Part shown: positions 11,160 to 22,339 of the stretch, one piece after another
Layout of the letters: every line of letters begins with the position of its first letter
How positions within the stretch are numbered: the first letter of the stretch is position 1
Assembly (NCBI GenBank): GCA_016584495.1
Contig: WAID01000003.1
Span: 682,001-746,000 of the forward strand
DNA length: 64,000 nt
Reading direction: 5' to 3'
Origin: Celoporthe dispersa
Taxonomy: Eukaryota; Ascomycota; Sordariomycetes; Diaporthales; Cryphonectriaceae
The notes under the pieces: generated by a model
What the model was told of the DNA's origin: nothing
Databases searched by the model: none
The model's input: the letters and a program-made list of their open reading frames with translations, nothing else
Made by a program: the position numbers and the translations under genes

Positions 11160-12428
11160 CTTGCAAGGCCCTCTTGAGGAGGGTCGGCTGTCTCTCGAGG
11201 GATGGGGTGGTGGGAGATATCGGTGTGGTCCTGGGAGGCGGAGGAGACGGTCGCTCTTTTCCAGGTTCTCGATGCGTCGGGTGCGTTGCGTAGGACAGAG
11301 CACGTCGAGCAGGACGAAGTGTTGGGGGTCATGGAAGTTTCCAGAGGGACAATTGTAAACTGACAATGGCCGTTGGCACATCTGACAGTGGGTATTAAGA
11401 GGGAGAGGGCCCCATATTTTATAGGCATTGTTCCTCTACAGTCTGTCTGTGCTGACAGCTCTTGAGTCAACGTCTACTGCGGCTGTGCAGTCTATCTGGG
11501 CTGTTTGGTCTCTCTAGCTAGTTGACCTAAGTAGACCGGACACGAGTAGTCACCACTAGACATGCCCAGATCTTCCTCGATACATCGGCCCTAAAAATAG
11601 CTCTGAATGTTTTGGAGCAAAGTACCATGTTGGCTGGAAATCACATGTCAAGAAAAAAAGTTTGGTCATAGTCGCGATCGTCACGACTGGATTAGCCTGT
11701 CCATAGACACCCACCTAGAAAAAGCCCTACCAAGCATGTGCTATCTATCTCTTGATCTCTTTTCATCGGTGCCTCGGTTTATGATTTTTTACCAACAGGG
11801 CGCAGAGTGGGTTATCCACCAGCGCGCGGTGGCACCAGCCGCTCAGCCTGGAGCCATCGCCATGCCGGATGGTTCTTCTCCCTCTTTCTCTCTCCTCCCT
11901 GCCCCCCTCTCACATACACCCCATGACCTCTCAGACGGGCCATGTAAATGAGTCAGCAGAAGCTATGTTTGCTTGACTTCTACCAAGGTCCATGTTCTGG
12001 CTCAAGTCCAGATTTTCACCTCTCCAGATGCCTCTTGCTGTTATTTCAGGCCTGGTCATTTTCTCTCGTGTTCTCTTTGATTCCATAGCTGTCTAAATCT
12101 TTTCGGTCGGTTGATGATAGCTCCATGACTGCCCAACGCTAGTCAGTCCAGCTCACAGCTAAGAGTATTCTGGCCATAGCATGCAGATCACCAGCCATCT
12201 TTTGTTTGTCCGAAAAGTGTCTCTATCATGACTAGGGCCACAGCTAGCTTTGACTCTACATTTCTAAGAATTCACAAGTCCATACATCCATGGCCAAAAA
12301 AAAAAAGTAAGCAGACGAGGAAGATTTTCAGCCCAGCCACATGAATACACAGCAGGGTAGGACAGAATGAGGGGGAGCCCCAGCCATGTGTTATAACTAG
12401 GGCCATTTTTCGTCATGTCGGGGTCCTA
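11160..12428. other. Intergenic, no gene seen
   Basis: This is the upstream region of the leftward gene at 10152-11159 and the downstream region of the one at 12429. A short A run lies at 12297-12306. No coding pattern could be supported. Confidence 0.45.
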
Positions 12429-12968
12429 TCAAGACTGTCTATAACCATACACACATGGGCGAGAGCCATGCTTCTTCACATTGGAATCGTAGGCAAACTG
12501 AAAAGCTATGACCAGACGAACGTGGCTTTGGTCATATCGGGTAAGTAGGTAGTAGAGGTATTTGTATACCTCATCTTGAACATCCTTCCATTCTTCAGCG
12601 GGAACCTCGATATGCTGTAGCTCATCGAATAGTTGAATTATTAGTCTCCTAATTCTCCTCCAGTCTCACAGTGCAGGCTGTATTGTAAACAGCCGACTTC
12701 CTTGACACAGCCAGGTAGGAAGTTGTCAACGCTGCAGTCGTTCTCGGTGAAGGCAATGGCCTGGGTACGCGACTTCTCGAAGTGCTCGGACAGCCACTGA
12801 CTATTGGTCTCCTCTTCCTCCTCCACTCTCTCATGGTGCAGGCTATATCTTACACAGCTGATTCTGTTGACACAGTCGGAGAGGCACTTCCTAACTGTTT
12901 CTTCCATTCTCAATCAAGGAGAGTAGACACACTAGGACTATGAGGTGTCGAGGGGTAATCCTCTTCAT
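12429..12968 (-). CDS. Possible secreted protein with two Cys-containing repeats, frame broken
   Basis: No family is recognised. Reading leftward, an ATG at 12968 starts KRITPRHLIVLVCLLSL, a good signal peptide. In a second frame from about 12907 comes a stretch with an imperfect internal duplication, CVNRISCVRYSLHHE and CVKEVGCLQYSLHCE, separated by an acidic linker. In a third frame, 12429-12650, the sequence is strongly protein-like: LFDELQHIEVPAEEWKDVQ, VYKYLYYLLTRYD and HVRLVIAFQFAYD. Single-base changes near 12915 and near 12643 would join the three. The duplication is also visible in DNA (12665-12725 against 12832-12892). Codons are more A/T-ending than in neighbouring genes. It could be an effector-like protein or a decaying gene. 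Introns instead of indels cannot be excluded. Confidence 0.45.
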
Positions 12969-13249
12969 ACCGGGAACCTGGCAAATCTGGACAGCCCTGA
13001 CCAGACAGACTCATCCCTTGTCATGTCGGGACAAAGGCTGACCATCCTCCTTACAGCAATGGTCCAGGACAACGAAAGGAGCTGATGGCACAATAGCCCT
13101 GGGTTAGGATGCGCCAGAACTGGCTGCATGCCAGGGAGAGATGGGGAAGCGTGTTGATGGGACATGACATGTGATGCTCCCTACTAGACGAAGCTAAAAT
13201 ATTGGTGACTCACCAGTAAACTTTTGAGGAATAGGGAGTTTCCGGCCCA

Positions 13250-13966
13250 TTAGAAAAGTGAGTTCTGTCTAGGTCCACGTGCTTCCGTCCAGCCCTCTAT
13301 GGCATCAAGCTCTGGGTCCTCCTCGAAGTCATCCATCGCAATTCTCCGAGCATAGCCATAGTCGGTTCCGCGTCCCCTGCCAATATCGAGCCCGATCGAC
13401 TCCAGGTATTGGTCAAAGTTCTCACTCCCCTGCTGGATCATTGTCTGGACTTTCTCTTCCTGAGCCCGCAGCCTGGTGATGTCGTCTTGTGCCTGCTGGA
13501 CAAGCTCGATGAGCTGGATGTACTCGTCCGACCCCGGCGCGTACCTGGACATATTCCTCTGGTACTCCCCAATCTTCTTAGAAAGGTTGCTCATGTCCTC
13601 CTGCCCTTGTTCGATGGCCTTGTACATGCGATGAATCCTCAGCATCACCTTGTCGGAGTGTTCGGTCAAGACATCCATGGGCCCCCTCGGGACAAGTGCC
13701 TGGGAGGCCGGACGGAACCGAACCATCGCATCTGTGCTGATGCCTATGCCTCCTCCTCCTCCCTCAGATCCGTGTACTTCTGCTGCCGTGGATGATGCAG
13801 TTGCCTGGGGGGCCTGTGGGGAGAGGCCGTAGTGTTGCGTGTGCTGACCAGCCTCGAGACTGTCTGGCCTTGTCGAGTACTCTGAGCAGGTAGAATCTCC
13901 GACAGAGACGTAGGCGCTGCTGTTCCGGCTGCGGGTCCGATCCGGCTGTCTGCGCTCACTGGCCAT
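13250..13966 (-). CDS. Coiled-coil protein of unknown function
   Basis: This is an intact single-exon frame of 238 aa starting at the ATG at 13966. Residues 1-75 are polar and Ser/Thr-rich, and a Gly run follows. Residues about 95-190 form a heptad-rich helical region (MLRIHRMYKAIEQGQEDMSN, LIELVQQAQDDITRLRAQEE), and the tail is acidic (MDDFEEDPELDAIEG). There is no signal peptide or membrane segment. The coiled coil suggests a scaffold or oligomer, but I cannot name a family. It lacks the C-terminal anchor and ionic-layer context needed to call it a SNARE. Confidence 0.62.
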   Translation of the reverse strand: MASERRQPDRTRSRNSSAYVSVGDSTCSEYSTRPDSLEAGQHTQHYGLSPQAPQATASSTAAEVHGSEGGGGGIGISTDAMVRFRPASQALVPRGPMDVLTEHSDKVMLRIHRMYKAIEQGQEDMSNLSKKIGEYQRNMSRYAPGSDEYIQLIELVQQAQDDITRLRAQEEKVQTMIQQGSENFDQYLESIGLDIGRGRGTDYGYARRIAMDDFEEDPELDAIEGWTEARGPRQNSLF

Positions 13967-16090
13967 CGTGCAGAGCTTGAGGGGTTCCTATTTTGAAGCT
14001 ATAGAGATGGTATTCGGCTTGGAAAGGGTTGACGTCCGGTCTTTGACTGTAATTCATCTGTGCCTACGTGTACGCACAGTCAGACTGGGCAATGTTACAC
14101 AATACTAGTGATGGGTCGTGGGGGAGAATTTTGGGTTTCTTCGGCTTACGTGGTATGAATAGGGCTCTTGGGCAGGAGATTCGGTAGGTGTGGATGTTGT
14201 GTCTGACATGAGGCTCCCTGGCACGAACGAAGCTGGTTAGCCTGACCATCAGATAACATCTTCTGGCTTGGGAAATACGAATTACACAGAGTCTGTCTCT
14301 TGTCCTCTGCAGCGATTACCTGTTCCCTAGGCCAGCTCTTTCGATTCCCGCAGTAAAAGAGAGCAGGGGAAAAGCCCTACAGCAGAGAACAGCCGAGGGC
14401 TCCTCATAATAAAAACAGCACAGAGATGGGGCGCAGGACGGGCTGGGGTGAGATGCATGTTGGATTGGTGAAAGCCATCGCAGAGCTGACTAGTCCGCGA
14501 ACCAGGCGATCAGAAGAGGCCCATGTCTCTGCAGCCCCCAAATAATATGGGGACCTGTTTCGTGTTTTCGGCCGACGATTTGAGGACAAACATATGCGCT
14601 ACTGCTCCTCAGACGCGGGAAGACGAAGGGCAGTGACACAGGTCAACAGGCTAGAGACGAGAGGGGAAAGGGCATAGGAAGGGGAAAAAAATGTAGAGAG
14701 GGAGAGAGAGGACTTGCTGTTGTGCTCACCTGGAAGGAAGTACCGATGTGGACTGTATTTGCTTTTTCCTGCGTGGATCGATGTCTCATCATGGACGGGA
14801 TGGCGGACGAATTACATTAGCGCACTTGGTAGCCCTTGCAGGGCGCATGTCAGATATTGGGCGTCTATGTCGGAGCAAATGTACTCACTCACGGGAGTTT
14901 CTATGCCCAACAGAGAGGAAAAGGTCGGGTTGATACAAATCCCATTGCCTGCCATGCACTCCTGACCGCTCTTCACACACGCCCAGTGAATACTTTGCTG
15001 ATGACTTACGTACTGTGGAGTCGTGGGCTCCGTCTTTCCACAGCGCGAGCAAGTCTACCTCATCGTCGCAATTGTGGCTGGCGACCACCTAGGCCAGATT
15101 AGCTGCATGGCGGACCGCCTTCAGCTCGCCAGGTCAGCGAGAGTTAACAGGTCCGCCGCCGCCCGACTTGGCCGCGGTTCTTCCCGTTCGTCCTAGGAGC
15201 CATATTAGGGAGCAGTTGACATCGTACTGTGGATGAGGTGCAGGAGTTGGTCCTGGTATGTACGGCGAATTTGTAGGGGAACTCTGGGCCAGAAGACTGG
15301 GGCGGACTAGATGCTTCACCGGTCAGCTCGGGAGAGAGCAAGTCTCTGCAAGCAACACCCGACAATCCCACCCTCGACAGACAACCTGACCTGGCCTGCC
15401 TCACCGAAAAAAAAGGAAAAAAAAAAGAAGGCCCTCGCATACCTCATGACCACTGGAGAATGTGATAGATCTGAAAATGCCGCCCGTGCTTGTCTCTCTT
15501 CCTCATGCAGACGCGGCCTAGAGTCGTACGGCCGATTCGTGCGCGCAGCATCACATGGCCTTGCGTGCTCCCAAACACGGCATGATAACGTTTAACTATC
15601 TCACCCATGAAGACGTAACCCCCCTGTCTTACACTATACCCCGCCGTGGACGCCTTCTTGTGCGAGACATGGGCGGCATAGATGGGACGTCTCCAAATGT
15701 TTTGTCTCTGCTTCTAGAGTTGGGCAGCTCCAGAAAATGGTCAAGGGCTTGATCTGAAGCTGGCAGTCTGATGTTTAGGTAAAAGAAAAAAAATTCATGA
15801 CGATAAATGTTTCTCATAATCGAGTCTTGCGGGATACTTGTGGCATCGTGGGAGACAGGAAAGCGGCCCTCCCATCGAAAATTGGAACCATTTACTAGCC
15901 ACACTGAGCCACGCAGGCTGAGCCACACCCTCGGCAACATCCGTACGCGCCCGCCACGGTTACTTGGCTCCCGAGATCTCGCTCCACCACGCGCATCGCC
16001 CCACAACTATCCCACCCATTACGCGCCCACGTTCTTCAGGGCCCAGCGGCTACAACAAAGCAACTCTTGTCCCCATGAACCTCAGTCGAT
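13967..16090. other. Intergenic, about 2.1 kb, no gene supported
   Basis: Short frames occur on both strands. One at complement(15634-15780) with the segment ALDHFLELPNSRSRDKTFGD has protein-like composition and could be a relic exon, but no splice context supports it. Confidence 0.4.
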
Positions 16091-17862
16091 ATGACTTCAC
16101 GTCTTTTCAAGCCGAATCTCACGAATGGTGGGCGGCAAAGCTCTCCTCAGAGAGACAGAGGTACGTCTTTCGCAGATTCCTCTCGAGTCGAAAAGCTCCT
16201 CTGGCTGACCTGTGTCTCCCTCAGGAGGCGTTCGCAAACCAAAAACGCAGACGTCTCTTCGTCGAAGCGCACGTCTGAGCCAAGACCATGCTGGACGCAC
16301 CGGGTCCTTGTGCTCTCCCCCAGAGACCAAGACTCCGGGCCGTGTGGTATGCTTGCCACCTTCATTCCGCTTGTTGAGAATGGCTAACCAAAGCTGTGCT
16401 TCTGTAGACCCGATCGACCACATCACCATCTGCAAAGCGGAAGCGGCCCGACGAACCTGAAGAAATAATCGACAAGCTACCTCCAGCCCTTCAGAAACGA
16501 CAAAGAAAATCTGCCGTCGTCCCCGACGAGACACAGCGGTCTGAGGAAGAAGCACCTCCTCGAGGCACGAGCACCCCAACTGGATCCCTGCATCACTGGC
16601 TGGAGAAAGGTACCTGGCCGAAGGAATTGTTCGAGCCAGACATGATGGCCACGTATCGTTTCCTTGCGAGGGAAGAAGTCAACGCCGTCCCTCCGCCGCA
16701 AACGATCCGAGACAGGCTCAATCACGGGGCTTTCCACCACACCCAGCGATCAGAAGTCAAGAGAAGCAAAAAGCAAGCCTTACCAAAACGCTCGATATGA
16801 AGATCTGATCGCGACGCTGGGTAGTTATATGGATGAATCCGAGCTGGGGATCACGGATGAAAGCAAGGCGCTCTGCAGCCAGCTGCTCGAGAACGAGCAG
16901 ACCCCTCCTCCGGACTCGTTGTTTCGCCATGACCTCTTCGCGTCAACATGTCGGGCAGTACGAGACAGGAATGAGGCCAGAGTTCTTCGCGACATTACGC
17001 CATTGCTGGTTCCTTCTGCGGAAAGCCTAGCCATTCGAGGTGCGACAGAGCTGAAGATCTTGATCGAAAACATCAATGAAGGCTGGAACAACAGCCAGCC
17101 ACTCACCGAACCCCGACCACAGCCTGATTACTCTGTGGGGTTCAGGCGCGATGCGTTCACGAAAGACCAGCTCGAGAAGCTTTCACCTTTTATCGGAGAC
17201 TACATCGATGGCGATCGGTCCTTATTCATGGGCACGTATAAGACTTACTTTCCATTCTTTACTTGCGAAGTAAAGTGTGGCGCCGCCGCGTTAGACATCG
17301 CAGACCGGCAGAATGCACATAGTATGACGCTGGCAGTCAGGGGGGTTGTTACCCTTTTCACTCTTGCAAATCGCCAACAAGAGCTACATCGAACAGTCCT
17401 TGCGTTCTCGGTCTCGCATGATTACCGGTCAGTGAGGATCTACGGCCATTATCCCAACATCAAAGGTGACGAGGCGACCTACCACCGCCATCTGATTCGT
17501 GACTTCAGCTTCACAGAACTGGACGGGGAGAAGAGGTGGACGGCACATCAGTTCACCATGAACGTCTACAAGTCGTGGATGCCGAGTCACCTGGCGAGAA
17601 TACGCTCTGCGATTGACGACATACCGGATTCCCAAGACTCACTGCAGCCAGAGGGATCCGGCCTCTCTCAGGGCATGGAAAGTCACCACCTTTGCAGTCG
17701 TTCACCGAGACAGGTTCTTTGGGCAAGGAGCGGCAGGGTGGCCAGTTGGACGTCGTCGATGCAACAGATCTTACTCCAGTCAGCTCGTTTTCCACTGCTC
17801 AGAGAAGCTTCAAGAAGCCCAAAAAGCCTCCAACCCCACACGGTAAGGGGAGATGGGTTTGA
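16091..17862 (+). CDS. DUF7924-type fungal protein (PD-(D/E)XK-like), two one-base breaks
   Basis: The family is fungal, of unknown function, and its core looks like a restriction-endonuclease fold. Exons are 16091-16160, 16225-16346 and 16408-17862. Introns use GTACGT...CTGACC...CTCAG and GTATGC...TGTAG, and both joins are in frame. The N-terminus is basic and disordered (VRKPKTQTSLRRSARLS). HHWLEKGTWPKELFEPD is a family landmark. The core follows: RNEARVLRDI, PQPDYSVGFRRDAFT, FFTCEVKCGAAALDIADRQN (the E-x-K of the putative active site, with PD upstream), SVRIYGHYPNI and FTELDGEKRWTAHQFT. The frame shifts at GGG 16670-16672: deleting one G gives LARKKSTPSLRRKRS, the expected sequence. It shifts again at CC 17689-17690: adding one base restores a Ser/Lys-rich tail ending FKKPKK. 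The tail may be spliced further. It is either intact in the organism or a recent pseudogene. Confidence 0.75.
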
Positions 17863-18147
17863 TGTGCTGTACAGTACTTCTCTAGTCCATATTATAAATT
17901 CAGATGTTATGTCTCACTAATTTTATATCAATCCCAAGCCATGTTACTGTACAAAGACCGTCACGCTCGTCTGTAGCTCTCAGCAAGCAGTCAATTTCTG
18001 GAAAGCAGATTCGGAACAACATCCAGCATCGCGACTTCATCAGGGAGGTTCCGGGTTCATCAACGGCCAGTCAGCCAGTGCCTTGCGAATTACCAGAGCA
18101 ATGATGCAGATGATTGAAGCTTAATTAGTCACCACCTACCCACCAGA

Positions 18148-18332
18148 ATGACTCGTTCCTCAAACCACTTTTGGCTCACCAGACCTGCCGAGTACGATAT
18201 AGTAAGTACCTTCTCTTCCGGTACTATACTGTAATTAGCTCTTTCTCTACCCAGGCCTGTAACGCAGGTTTCAAGATGGTCCCTGCCATCCGTTTCGTTT
18301 GGGGTTTCCTGCAATCAAAACATGTGAAATAA
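18148..18332 (+). CDS. Candidate 43-residue spliced gene
   Basis: Two short exons, 18148-18201 and 18255-18332, are joined in phase 0 by a 53-bp intron with donor GTAAGT and acceptor TACCCAG. The product begins MTRSSNHFWLTRPAEYDI and ends VWGFLQSKHVK, with a mildly hydrophobic centre (FKMVPAIRFVWGF) followed by a basic end. This could suit a small mitochondrial membrane subunit. I cannot name a homologue. The support is the canonical intron and the sensible composition. A chance occurrence is possible at this length. The gene sits 250 bp upstream of the dehydrogenase gene on the same strand. Confidence 0.35.
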
Positions 18333-18578
18333 ACAAAGAGTCGCATTTTCTCCAATGCATAGACACTCAAGACGAAAGGGTGTTGGGACCCCACCTGTTT
18401 TAACCGGATTTCGAAGGACCCCGGGGGGGCGAGACGGCTTCACCTCCGTCACAACCGACCGGACCGCTTAAATCCATGATGGCATGACTACTCACACGCA
18501 GAACCTCTCAAGATTGCGCAGTCGAGCTCCTACCCAAGGCAACCTACAAAACAACTCGCTTCAAATTATGCCGACAAG

Positions 18579-20269
18579 ATGTCCATCATGATGGAAGTGA
18601 TGGCAGGCCTCGGCCTCAGCACGGGCATATTCACGCCCTTCACTCTCCTGGCAATATTCCTCTCGCTACTCACATTACTGCTCATATTATACATTGTCAA
18701 CCTCAACCGCCTCCTCAGCACGACGCCGCCAGCTTTTGCAAAACTCATCCCTCAGCGGTGGACGCAGTCCGAGATCCACAACACATATGACCGCCTCTCC
18801 AGAAACCCCATCACTACCGCCTCGTATGCATCCCAGCTGCCGCCAAAGCTGCGCCGACGATACATCATCACAGGCGGGTCGGGACTCGTGGGCGGGTACA
18901 TTGTGCTGCAGCTGCTCGAGAGGGGCCAGCGTCCCAGCAGCATCCGCATCGTCGACTTCCAGGCGCCGCACCGGGCCGACATGCTCAGCGGGCCGGCCGC
19001 GCAGGTGGACTTCCAAAAGGCGGACATCTCGTCGGCCCGATCCACAGAGGCGGCCTTCGATGCGCCGTGGGACGACTCCGTGGCCGGCCTGCCACTGACC
19101 GTCTTCCACACTGCCGCGGTAATCATCCCCTCGGCGCGCTCAGAGCTCGTCAGCGCCTTTTGCGAGTCCGTCAACGTCCTCGGCACCGAGCACGTGGTTT
19201 CTGCGGCGCGGAGGGCGGGCGCAGACGTCTTGGTAGCCACGTCCAGCGCATCCATCGCCATCCGGCCCGTGGAGTTCTGGAACAACTTCTTTTGGGGATG
19301 GCGAGAACCTCCCCGGTACTTCTCGCAGATCCTGGACGAGTCTGATTTCTTTGCCCCGCTGCGGCCTCACCGTGAATTCTTTGGAAACTATCCTGCCTCT
19401 AAGGCCAAGGCCGAGAGGATCGTGTGTGGTGCCAATGGACGACAGCTCAGGACGGGCTGCATCCGGCCTGCAAACGGAGTATATGGCCATCCTACCGACA
19501 ATCTCATCGGCACACCACTGAACATGCAGACATATCCCCAGTGAGCTTCTTCTTCTTCTCCTTCTCCTCTTCTGTCTCCTCTCTTCTTCCTGTTCTTGTC
19601 TTGCTGATGATCCTCCCAGGTGGGTCACACACATCGTCCAGAGTTTCGTCCACGGCATCAACTGCGCCGTAGCCCACCTGCAGTTCGAGGCCATCCTCGC
19701 GGGCTCCAGGTCGTCTGCCTCCTCACCCCAGGCCGGCCGGCCTTTCTGCGTGACCGACCCCAACCCGCCCATCTACTACGGCGACCTATACAATGTCATC
19801 TCGGCCCTGGCCTGCACACCCTTCCGCCTGCTCGAGATCCCGCCCGCCCCCATGCTGCTGCTGGCCTACGCCGTCGAGTTCTACAACCTGCTTCCCGCCC
19901 GGTTTCCCTGGCTTCGAGGGATCCTGCCGACACTCCCGGGTGATGTCGTCTACCTGGAGCCAGGCCTTTTCTCGATCTGCACGCACCTTGTCGGGAACAT
20001 GGACGAAGCCTGCAGGCCTGTGGACCAGGGCGGCCTTGGGTACCGCGGCGTGCTGACAACGCTCGACGGCATGTGCCAGGAGGTCCTCGACTGGAACCGC
20101 GAGCAGGAGCAGCATGCAGAGGAGACGGCAGCAGGGCTGGCGGTGGTGGGCACTAGAGGCAAGGTCGGGATGGATAGCAAGGTCGCGGCCAAGTACTACC
20201 GCAACAGCGTCTCCCCTGGCCGAGGAGATCCGCAGGCTGGGCGCAGTGGGCGTGACGGTCAAGGCCTGA
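18579..20269 (+). CDS. 3beta-HSD / sterol-4-carboxylate dehydrogenase-like SDR, membrane-anchored
   Basis: This is an extended short-chain dehydrogenase that oxidises a 3beta-hydroxy group of a sterol or related substrate with NAD(P), probably at the ER. Exons are 18579-19540 and 19620-20269. Donor GTGAGC, a CTGATGATC branch region and acceptor CCCAG join in phase 2 (TYPQ|WVTH). An N-terminal TM lies at residues about 10-42. The Rossmann motif is TGGSGLVGGY (about residue 98), followed by an acidic strand end (RIVDFQAP), FHTAA, SSAS and the catalytic YPASK. The C-terminal part contains VTDPNPPIYYGDLYNVIS, as in 3beta-HSD proteins. After AKYYRNSVS the annotated frame runs to 20415. Removing one C from the run 20213-20216 instead gives LAEEIRRLGAVGVTVKA and a stop at 20269, which has better composition and which I prefer. 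The substrate is not deducible. Confidence 0.82.
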
Positions 20270-21146
20270 CTGCTCCTCTGGGCCTCGCATTAACGACGAT
20301 CCTAATGACTGCCTTTTTTCTTGTCCTAGCCACAGCATACGCTGGGCTCCTCGACCCCCGACGGCCGAGTTCTCCTTATCATCACCACTCCCCATCTTCA
20401 TGCCTCCGACCTTGACAATAACCCGCCTTGTCATCCAGTCACAGAAGAACTTGCCCAAGCCCCCGCCGATGATGACGCATATGATCACATAACCATTGTA
20501 GCTCATGACCAGCAGCATCACAAGGTAAGCAACTCCCAGGGACACAGCGTGGATGGTGGCTCTAATACCCTGCTGCAGCGGCGACGCACGAAACATGACC
20601 GCTCGACCGAGGTGCATCTGGTCCGCTGCCGTGACTGTGGTCTTGGTCGACCTGTCTTTGTCTTGTGCGAGATGTCCTGGTACGTGGGATGATGGATCGG
20701 GGCTGTTGGCGGCGGCTGCTGCGGCGGCCTGGAAGCTCCGCAGGATCCAGTCGTCAAACTCTCTCCCGAGGCGTCTCAGGGCCTCCATAACCATCACCAG
20801 GAGGACGGTGCCAATGCATGTAGCCGCGAAGGCGCCATTGCTGCCGATATGCCATGACTCTGCGATGAAGCCTTGAACCCGAAGATAAAAGAGGGAAAAT
20901 TAGTGTCGGGGGGACTCAGATCGCCTAGTAGCATGCTCCTAGAAGCTCACGAATCCTCTAGCTCTCCTGAGAGGACCGGGCGAAATACAAGAAATTAATG
21001 ACTATGCTTACACGAATCGATAGTGTACCAGTTCCACAACATCTAAAGTATCGGGTTCACGTGTCAGTCTCGGTGCGTACCCTGCGTCGACCCCCTCCTC
21101 TACTTACCGACTGGTTACACGTCGTCGAGCTCATGTCCATGTCCAT
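20153..21146 (-). CDS. Ctr-family high-affinity copper transporter
   Basis: This is a plasma-membrane Cu(I) importer that works as a trimer. The three exons are complement(21108-21146), (21012-21042) and (20153-20871), with donors GTAAGT and GTAAGC and acceptors TTTAG and CAAG. The 13- and 10-codon leading exons join in frame to MLWNWYTIDSCFIAESWHI, the family N-terminus. A short Met-rich start (MDMDM) precedes it. TM1 follows WHIGSNGAFAATCIG, a variable cytosolic loop with an Ala run follows, TM2 carries the MxxxM copper motif (MLLVM) and TM3 the GxxxG packing motif (GGGLGKFF). The C-terminal tail after MTRRVIV is about 75 residues of unusual composition and overlaps the 3' end of the dehydrogenase on the other strand. 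A frame error or an unrecognised intron near the end is possible. It diverges from the ferric reductase gene. Confidence 0.85.
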
Positions 21147-22339
21147 CTTGACGGCGATATGAATTATTATCCGAATGTGGTGCTTAGGACCCTTGAATGT
21201 GTTGTAACTACTTGTGCCCAGTAGAAGACACAAGCCAGACTGTGACCTTTGAGCAGCCGAGTTGAAAGCTGCCTCCTTCTTCTTATTCTCCGTCAAGGGA
21301 AGATAGCGCGACAGCTGGCACCGGCACGGACATCGACAACAGATAATGTTTGTAGGGAAATATAAAAGAGAGAGGGAAAGGAAAGAAAGAAGAAAAAGAA
21401 GAAAAAAAAGGATGGTAGTGTTCGTGTTGAGTAAATATTAAGCCAAGACTTTAACGTGCTCAAGTCCGTCGTTCCACCATTTTGCCTGGCGACGTGGATC
21501 TCGCGCCTCGCCAAGCATTGGCAGAACTCACCCGATAAGAAAGAAGGAAATGTCTAGCGGAGCAAGATGTAAAAGCATCATGGTCATGCCTCATTGGCCG
21601 GCATCCTCACACACATACACACATGGTACTGCAGGCGGCGAGGGATTCAAAGATGCGAAAGAGGGAAGAAAAACGTGCTCAACCTAGCCTGATGGTAATT
21701 CCTGAACATACGGTATATATTACCCCCTTTGGTGGAAGAGAACATCTAATTACCTAGCGCGGGTGGGAACTCTTTAGGGCAGGACAACGAACGTCCCGGC
21801 CCCGGTGCCCCGGGCTGTGTGGAGCCGAGCAAGTTTTCGGGAGCGGGCTTGTGCACGACTCGGTATCAGGGGAAGAGAGAGGGGGGAGGGAGGGAGAAAA
21901 GGAAGTGGGTGAGATGAAACGAAACAGACGGACCCAGCCCTCTGGATGCCCAGGCGTGTCCTGGTGGGCTGGGTTGGTAGTCTTGGAATCATCGTAATCC
22001 TGGTTGGCGGGGGGCAAAGAAAGAAAACATGCTCATCGTGGCGTCTGGGCGGATGAGAAAGTTGCTCGTGGCAGCATGCATTTCAGGCTCGCCTCTCTGG
22101 ATGGTGGGGGCTTGAAAAATGCGCTCACCTCTCCTTCTTTTCTAAGGGTGTCGCGACCCAATGACCGAATGTCTAACATCTCCTTTTATTTTATTTTTTC
22201 CCTCCTGCTGCCGTACTCCTCGTCCTCCTGCTCCTCCCTCACACGGCCCTCTCATCGACGGGGTTGAACAGCTGACAGCTGACGAGCACAGGGCACACGA
22301 GCGGATCCCGAACACAGCCGTACGACCATTGTCATCATC
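21147..22339. promoter_or_regulatory. Shared divergent promoter of copper transporter and ferric reductase
   Basis: This 1.2-kb region separates two metal-uptake genes that fire in opposite directions. It holds many GCTC/GAGC-cored elements in the form GTGCTCAA (about 21457, 21675), GAGCAAG (about 21559, 21825), TGCTCATC (about 22029), TTGCTCGTG (about 22062) and GCGCTCACC (about 22121). These resemble the TTTGCTC element of yeast Mac1-type copper regulators. Whether they bind anything here is inference. A TATATATTAC box-like run is at about 21714. Confidence 0.5.

Noticed and set aside
13250..13966. SNARE/syntaxin for the coiled-coil protein
   Set aside because: There is no C-terminal membrane anchor and no recognisable SNARE motif. 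Only a generic coiled coil is visible.
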